A DNA stretch of 58,931 nucleotides, taken from assembly GCA_964628195.1 (NCBI GenBank), contig CAZVPF010000020.1, forward strand, positions 1 through 58,931. Reading direction: 5' to 3'. The notes beneath the pieces were generated by a model. It made no database searches. It was not told the DNA's origin and worked only from the letters and a program-made list of their open reading frames with translations. Within the stretch, counting starts at the first letter, position 1. The number at the start of each line of letters is the position of its first letter. A program made the position numbers and the translations under genes. Below, one piece after another: positions 53,978 through 58,931 of this stretch. The DNA comes from CAZVPF01 sp964628195. GTDB taxonomy: Bacteria > Planctomycetota > Phycisphaerae > Sedimentisphaerales > Anaerohalosphaeraceae.

Positions 53978-55291
53978 TTACTGCCCCTTTGCGGTAACTT
54001 GCGAAGCGTATCTTTTGATAACTTTATTTACCCTTTCAGTCGCTGTATCCAGCGCGTCTTTGGGCTCTATGCTCCCCCTGAGGGATCTTTCGGCGGCTAT
54101 GTCTAGTTCGGAGCAGAACTCGCCGATGAAGGGCACCCTGGGCATGTAGCGGATATAGGGAAGCTGTTTTGCAAAGGCGCTTTGGATTTTCATGGATTTG
54201 AATCGCTCGCTTTTTAACAGCGATTTGCGAACAGGTACCTGGCCCCCAACTGCCCAGTCGAGGCTGTTGTCGGAGAGAAACTTAACGAATTTCCAGGCGG
54301 AGCGAAGTTTTTCGCCCTCAAGTTCCCGGCTTATGCAAAGCACATGAGAATCGGCCCATGAAGCGGGCTTGTCGCCCAAAACAGGCAGCGGCGAGCCGGA
54401 TATTTCAAAGGCTTCGATTTTCTGAAGTTCGGGCAGCATGTAAATCCCCTCAAACGCTATCGCTACCCGGCCCTGACGAAATCCGATCCAGCCTTCGGCC
54501 TGTTCCGTGCCGGGCGGAGGGGAATATTTATACTTGTTTACGATATCCGCGCAGAACCGCAGTGCCCGCACGTTTTCAGGTGAATTCAATGTGCATTTAG
54601 AGTAGTCGTCATTGAAAAATTCGCCGCCATGCTGCCACATAATGGAAGCAATATTTGTGCGAAGCCAGGTGAAAGTAAATCCCCAGTTTTCGACCCTGCC
54701 GTCGTTGTCAGTATCGGCGGTGTTTTTTTCAAGGACGGACAGGAACTGTTCGCGGTTTTCAGGCGGACTTGCCTTGCCGCTGCGGTCGATAAAACCTGTG
54801 TTTTTTAACATTTCGTCATTATAATACATTCCAAGCATGTGGGTATCCAGCGGAAGGGCGTAGATTTTTCCGTCTCTCATTACGGCGTCTATCACCCTTT
54901 CGCTGAAATCATTTAAGGGTATTCCTTTTTCTGAGTTTACCAGGTTATTCAGAGGTCTTAAAAGACCCGCTTTTACAAAACGTTCGATCGCGCTTGCGTG
55001 AATTACAAAAACTTCCGGTGTCCTGTCTCCAAGCCCGGCTACAAACAGCTTGTTATAGTAAGTCGCGAGTTTCATTCGCTGCATGCGAACGGAGATTTCG
55101 GGGTTTTGCTCGTTAAAATGTCTGACCATACCGAGCATTGTTCTGCCGTCCGGGCCGGTGAAAAGGTTCCAGTATCGTACCTTAACCGCATCGGAGTTTT
55201 CAACCGATCCCCTTGTGTAGTAGAACAGCACCAGGGCTGCGAATATTACAGCAAAAGAGATGAGCAGTATTTTTTTTAATTTCCTGAACAT
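53978..55291 (-). CDS. Sugar ABC transporter solute-binding protein (family 1), N-terminally anchored
   Basis: 437 residues of the extracellular solute-binding family 1 (maltose/glycerol-phosphate-binding type). KVRYWNLFTGPDGRTMLGMVRHFNEQNPEI starts the mature fold (NLFTGPDG and FNEQNPEISV are the clearest parts), and DSHVLCISRELEGEK and AWKFVKFLSDN lie in the C-lobe. The N-terminus is a hydrophobic helix (ILLISFAVIFAALVLFYY) without a lipobox Cys, so the protein probably stays attached by an uncleaved anchor. It lies 25 nt after the GH2 gene. The ligand is unknown. Confidence 0.9.
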   Translation of the reverse strand: MFRKLKKILLISFAVIFAALVLFYYTRGSVENSDAVKVRYWNLFTGPDGRTMLGMVRHFNEQNPEISVRMQRMKLATYYNKLFVAGLGDRTPEVFVIHASAIERFVKAGLLRPLNNLVNSEKGIPLNDFSERVIDAVMRDGKIYALPLDTHMLGMYYNDEMLKNTGFIDRSGKASPPENREQFLSVLEKNTADTDNDGRVENWGFTFTWLRTNIASIMWQHGGEFFNDDYSKCTLNSPENVRALRFCADIVNKYKYSPPPGTEQAEGWIGFRQGRVAIAFEGIYMLPELQKIEAFEISGSPLPVLGDKPASWADSHVLCISRELEGEKLRSAWKFVKFLSDNSLDWAVGGQVPVRKSLLKSERFKSMKIQSAFAKQLPYIRYMPRVPFIGEFCSELDIAAERSLRGSIEPKDALDTATERVNKVIKRYASQVTAKGQ

Positions 55292-55316
55292 AAAAAAGGC
55301 TTTGTTGAAAAAAGAT

Positions 55317-57158
55317 TTATGTTTTCAATTCGATTGCTGCCTTTCTTTTTTGAATCTTACTGATTCTCTCAAGGTCGAACTTTGGAGTTCGGTCAAAGTT
55401 ATATATTCCGTTTTGCTCCTGGAACACGTCCGTCAATTGTGTATAGCAATATCCGAACATATCGGGATCATCCAGCAGGGCGTTGCATAAACTCTCGAAG
55501 CGACTGTAGAACTCATCGATAGATCGAGGTTTTTCGCCATAGCCCCATGAATCGCGTCGGTCCCTTTCCCGGCTTAGCTGCATTTTTTCAGCCTGTTCTT
55601 TGTTCCACCATATCCCCCCGAACTCGCTCAGAAAGAAAGGCTGGCCCTTATAACCTGCTGAAACCGCATTGCCCCCCACATCGAAATTAATGTCACCGCC
55701 GGAATCGTTGTTTATAAAAGGTTCGTTTTTGTCGAGACCGGAAACCATCTTTTTGAATAATTCCGGATCCTGCACATAAAGGTGGCTGTCATAGATATCC
55801 GTCTGTTCAACCCGGTGAGAATAGCCCGATGCATCAATGACCGGCCTGGTGGGGTCAAAGGATTTTGTTACCCAGAAAAGGGCCCTTGTTATGTCATCCA
55901 GGCTGGTGTACCTGTCTTCGATGACCTGGTGCGTCTCATTTAGCGGGCACCATCCGATTATGCTCGGATGAGAGTAATCTCTTCGCAGTGCCTGCATCCA
56001 TTGTGATATTATTGCCGCCCCGGGCTGGTTGTAGAACGAATCCAGGGCCCTTTCCCTCAGGCCCCAGTCGCCGAATTCGGCCCAGACAAGATAGCCCATT
56101 TTGTCGCAGTGATACAGAAACCTTTCCTCGAATACTTTCTGGTGAAGCCTTGCCCCGTTGAAGCCCGCGTCCAAAGATATCTGAATATCCTTTACCATCG
56201 CTTCGTCATCTGGTGCGGTCATTATGCCGTCAGGGTAATAACCCTGGTCAAGGACAAGACGCTGGAAAACGATTTTATCGTTTATTTTTACAGCCTTGCC
56301 GTCAATTGTTATATTTCTCAGTCCGGCATAACTTTTCCCTGAATCCACTACGTTTTGGTTTTTATCAAGTAATTCTATCTCAAGGTCATAAAGGTGTGGA
56401 TTTTCAGGTGACCATAGAATCTTTCGGTCTTCAGGGATCATGAGTGATAGAATAGCGGTGTTAAGGTTCTCAAGGTCCGATGTCTGTGTGCAGATATTGC
56501 CCTTTTTGTCACTGAGCGAAACTCTTATTTGCATCCCGGCGGAGTTTCCTGTAACTGATTGTTCGACAATGAAAGAACCACTCCTGACCTGTGGTGTTAT
56601 TCTGGGTCTTTGCAGGTACACCGCTGGAACCGGTTCGAGCCATACGCTTTGCCATATTCCTGTTGTGCGGGTGTACTCGCAATCATGGTTGGCATATTCG
56701 GCGGATTGTTTGCCTCGCGGCATGGTTTGTTTCATGTCGTCGCGTGCACGGACGGTGATCTTTGCCGATTCTCCCGGTGTTACAAAATCTGTCAGTTCGA
56801 CAGTAAAGGGCGTCCATCCTCCCCTGTGCCGCCCGCATTCGACGCCGCCGGCCCAGACCGTTGTTTCGTAATCCACAGCCTGGAAGTGCAGCAGTATTCT
56901 CCGTCCGTTCCAGTCCTGCGGTATTTCAACCTCTCGCTGGTACCATACCGCTTTCATAAAATCCACATTTCCTATTCCCGAAAGAACGGATTCGGGGCAG
57001 AAGGGCACGATGATCTTGTCATTGAGTTTGCCGTTTAACAAGCCTTTCTCAATACCGCTGTCCGGGTTGTCTATTTGAAAATCCCACTTGCCGTTGAGAC
57101 AAAGCCATTGCCGACGCACCCATTGCGGACGGGGATACTCACTGCGAGGAACAGACAT
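55317..57158 (-). CDS. Glycoside hydrolase family 2 enzyme (beta-galactosidase/glucuronidase-like)
   Basis: 613 residues without a signal peptide, so probably cytoplasmic and acting on imported oligosaccharides. The domain order is the usual sugar-binding jelly roll (LNGKWDFQID, VWYQREVEIP), immunoglobulin-like domain and TIM barrel. The acid/base is Glu409 in WCPLNETH and the nucleophile Glu512 in FFLSEFGGIWW. SHPSIIGWCPLNE and GFNGARLHQK are family blocks. First gene of the ABC sugar operon, which fits intracellular processing of the imported sugar. Exact specificity (galactoside, glucuronide, mannoside) cannot be stated. Confidence 0.92.
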   Translation of the reverse strand: MSVPRSEYPRPQWVRRQWLCLNGKWDFQIDNPDSGIEKGLLNGKLNDKIIVPFCPESVLSGIGNVDFMKAVWYQREVEIPQDWNGRRILLHFQAVDYETTVWAGGVECGRHRGGWTPFTVELTDFVTPGESAKITVRARDDMKQTMPRGKQSAEYANHDCEYTRTTGIWQSVWLEPVPAVYLQRPRITPQVRSGSFIVEQSVTGNSAGMQIRVSLSDKKGNICTQTSDLENLNTAILSLMIPEDRKILWSPENPHLYDLEIELLDKNQNVVDSGKSYAGLRNITIDGKAVKINDKIVFQRLVLDQGYYPDGIMTAPDDEAMVKDIQISLDAGFNGARLHQKVFEERFLYHCDKMGYLVWAEFGDWGLRERALDSFYNQPGAAIISQWMQALRRDYSHPSIIGWCPLNETHQVIEDRYTSLDDITRALFWVTKSFDPTRPVIDASGYSHRVEQTDIYDSHLYVQDPELFKKMVSGLDKNEPFINNDSGGDINFDVGGNAVSAGYKGQPFFLSEFGGIWWNKEQAEKMQLSRERDRRDSWGYGEKPRSIDEFYSRFESLCNALLDDPDMFGYCYTQLTDVFQEQNGIYNFDRTPKFDLERISKIQKRKAAIELKT

Positions 57159-57474
57159 ATACTACTTCTCCAAATAATCAACTTAACCATTCAGGTTCAA
57201 ACTCAAAAGCTAAATAAGCAATAAAACAAGAAGTACGATATTACTTATAGTCTATTTTCATGTTTTTTCAAGTTATAAAGAAATGAAAAGACAGCTTCTG
57301 CGTATACTTTAATTGAGGTGAGGAAAAAGAAAGCCTTTAATAGTTCTTGAACTCACCCATCCGTAAACTTGAATATAGTGTCCGGGAACCAATTATTCAT
57401 CACTGTTTTTAGAGTAAAATCGAAGCTTTTTCGTATTTGATAAATTATTTTCGCAACTTTGTGTTTATTTAAAA
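57159..57474. other. AT-rich divergent intergenic region
   Basis: This 316-bp gap lies between the leftward GH2 operon and the rightward dockerin fragment. It must hold the promoter of the sugar operon, but I see no promoter strong enough to name, no repeat above chance and no RNA gene. Confidence 0.5.
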
Positions 57475-57624
57475 ATGGAAAATAATTACAATGGCTTTAG
57501 TATTTTTGCAGGCGATTACGGAAAAACCGATCATATTATTAAACTCGCGGGAGATATAAACGAAGATGGAACCTGTATGATTGACGATCTTCTGATATTT
57601 GCGGATGAATGGCTTGGCAATTAG
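57475..57624 (+). pseudogene. Orphan dockerin fragment
   Basis: A 49-codon frame reading MENNYNGFSIFAGDYGK and then GDINEDGTCMIDDLLIFADE with a WLGN end. This is the C-terminal dockerin repeat common in planctomycete secreted enzymes (compare DVNHDGLVGEMDIIML in the GLUG protein). There is no signal peptide or catalytic part, and an in-frame stop lies at 57415. It is most likely the surviving end of a deleted or decayed gene. It ends 35 nt before the GH43 gene. Confidence 0.6.
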
Positions 57625-57659
57625 ATTTTTTAGGAAAGTTAAAGATGATAAGAGGCAAA

Positions 57660-58715
57660 ATGAAGACCCAAAAATTAACAATTTCAATATGTGCGGTATT
57701 TTGTATGTTTATATTCTCTTGCACCAATGTCAGGCAGAAAAACAATAATGAATCGGCTGTATCTCAAACTTATACGAACCCGTTAGGTGTTCCTGTTGCC
57801 GATCCGTTTGTTTATTATGAGGACGGGATGTATTACCTTTACGGCACCGATGAACAGAGAGGCAGCGCATATGGTTTTCCGGTTTTGACCTCAAAGCACC
57901 TGGTTAACTGGGAGTATAAGGGTTACGCGTTCCATAAAACCGATGACACTTGGTCCCAGCATAACTTTTGGGGCCCGGAGGTTATCAAAAAAGACGGCGA
58001 GTATTATATGTATTATAACGCATCGCCCAATAAAACGCCCGACCCTCCTTTTAATATGCATCTGTGCATTGCCAAAGCAAGTTCACCGCTCGGGCCGTTC
58101 AGGGAAGTTAAAGCTCCGTTTTACAAGGCCCCGCCGCCTGATGAGGCGATTGATCAGAATGTTTTCATAGACGACAACGGGCAGGGGTATCTTGTTTTCA
58201 CGCAGGTATTATTCGGCAGAAACGACATACGCATCGTAAAACTCAAGGACAACCTCATGGAATTCGACGGGGAACCCGTAATAGCTGTCATTCCCACCGA
58301 CCCGTGGGAAGCAAGGCCGTGGCAGGGACACAAAGTTGCCGAGGGCGGTTACATGTTCAAACGTGACGAGTACTATTACCTGTTGTACACCGCTAACCAT
58401 TTTCTTGACCCGCACTATTCTATGGGTTATGCGACGAGTAAAAATCCGCTCGGGCCGTGGAAAAAGTACGAGGGTAACCCGATTTTGAGCAAAACCGAAA
58501 CCGTGCACGGGCCTGGCAACGGAATGCTCGTTAAATCCCCCGATGGAACCGAAACGTTCCTTGTTTATCATACACACTGCAAACCCGGCCAGGTATCACC
58601 CCGGCAGGCAGCCATCGACAGGGTTCGCTTTAAGAAAGTGAAAAACGGACCTGACATAATCGTGATAGAAGGTCCGACCTCAACCGCTCAACCCATTCCT
58701 TCAAATAAAAAGTGA
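57660..58715 (+). CDS. GH43-like glycoside hydrolase, lipoprotein
   Basis: 351 residues from ATG 57660 (MKTQKLTISICAVFC), chosen for the AGAGG site and the lipoprotein signal ending FIFSC (Cys21). Five-bladed propeller enzyme of the GH43 (arabinosidase/xylosidase) clan. Catalytic base Asp48 is in VADPFVYYEDGMYYLYGT, the pKa-setting Asp is in IDQNVFIDDNGQGYLVF, and the general acid Glu is in VAEGGYMFKRDEYYYLLYT. FWGPEVIKKDGEYYMYY is the family WAPEV block. Likely acts on arabinoxylan-type or related side chains at the cell surface. Next to the sugar-uptake operon, so probably part of the same polysaccharide locus. Confidence 0.88.
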   Translation: MKTQKLTISICAVFCMFIFSCTNVRQKNNNESAVSQTYTNPLGVPVADPFVYYEDGMYYLYGTDEQRGSAYGFPVLTSKHLVNWEYKGYAFHKTDDTWSQHNFWGPEVIKKDGEYYMYYNASPNKTPDPPFNMHLCIAKASSPLGPFREVKAPFYKAPPPDEAIDQNVFIDDNGQGYLVFTQVLFGRNDIRIVKLKDNLMEFDGEPVIAVIPTDPWEARPWQGHKVAEGGYMFKRDEYYYLLYTANHFLDPHYSMGYATSKNPLGPWKKYEGNPILSKTETVHGPGNGMLVKSPDGTETFLVYHTHCKPGQVSPRQAAIDRVRFKKVKNGPDIIVIEGPTSTAQPIPSNKK

Positions 58716-58719
58716 CATT

Positions 58720-58899
58720 GTGAATTCGACAGAAAATAAAAACCGGATCGACAATCCGCTCGATTTGTTTATTGCAGACCCGTTCGTGATCGAGGACAAA
58801 GGCGTTTATTACCTTTACGGCACAGACGAACTGGATGCTTCACGCGGAGTGCCGGTTTATTCTTCCACGGATATGAAGTATCGGGTATTTTCATACTGA
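58720..58899 (+). pseudogene. Truncated second GH43-like gene
   Basis: A GTG-initiated frame of 59 codons starts 4 nt after the GH43 stop. It repeats that protein's N-terminal propeller block (IADPFVIEDKGVYYLYGTDE, then GVPVYSSTDM), lacks a signal peptide, and stops at TGA 58897-58899 where a GH43 enzyme would continue for ~280 residues. The sequence after about 58873 no longer resembles the family in any forward frame, so it was cut by deletion, insertion or rearrangement (or an assembly join). Confidence 0.65.
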
Positions 58900-58931
58900 T
58901 ATCGCCTTTTTTTAACACCAATTCGACATTA

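Overview
The window reads as chromosomal DNA of an anaerobic, polysaccharide-degrading planctomycete, most likely from the Phycisphaerae/Sedimentisphaerales group. This is an inference. It rests on secreted proteins with PEP-CTERM tails, planctomycete-type dockerin modules, a formylglycine sulfatase, several glycoside hydrolases, an orphan rpmA, and a phasin/UbiB pair. No rRNA or tRNA gene is present. The only stable RNA gene I can identify is tmRNA.

Left end (1-2480): the 3' part of a recQ helicase gene and a tyrosine recombinase, both AT-rich. The recombinase lies directly beyond the 3' end of the tmRNA gene (ssrA, 2479-2829, minus). This looks like the integrase end of an ssrA-integrated island that continues off the left edge. 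From 2923 to 9648 come housekeeping and metabolic genes: an SDR oxidoreductase, UbiB kinase with a phasin-like partner, an SGNH hydrolase lipoprotein, a small helical protein, and a DUF1015/class V aminotransferase pair.

9748-16721 is a block of exported proteins: a Tat-lipoprotein sulfatase, a membrane protein, a GLUG-repeat/dockerin protein and three PEP-CTERM proteins. It is followed by a compact structured RNA element with a terminator, then a lone GroES, topoisomerase I, a small membrane protein and PriA.

22800-34457 is a nitrogen-assimilation block in one orientation: amtB, P-II, glnA, gltB, gltD and nadE. amtB and glnA each have a sigma-54 promoter preceded, at nearly identical distances, by a pair of TACA-N4-TGTA palindromes. 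Related sites precede gltB. This points to an enhancer-type operator whose regulator is not in the window.

34603-38073 holds a large secreted six-hairpin-type glycosidase. 38381-43519 is a tight three-gene operon for acyl-CoA metabolism: an ADP-forming acyl-CoA synthetase, a CoA-transferase fused to a Pat-like GNAT acetyltransferase, and an AcuC-type deacetylase. It resembles a rearranged acetylation/deacetylation control module built into acetate/acetyl-CoA metabolism. Next come acylphosphatase, a G3E (CobW-like) GTPase, an MtaA-like methyltransferase fused to two thioredoxin folds, L27, an acyl-CoA thioesterase and CstA.

57158 down to 49942 (minus) is a complete sugar-uptake operon: GH2 enzyme, membrane-anchored solute-binding protein, two permeases, a sialidase-fold lipoprotein and an ATPase. 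The right edge carries an orphan dockerin fragment, a GH43 lipoprotein and a truncated second GH43 copy.
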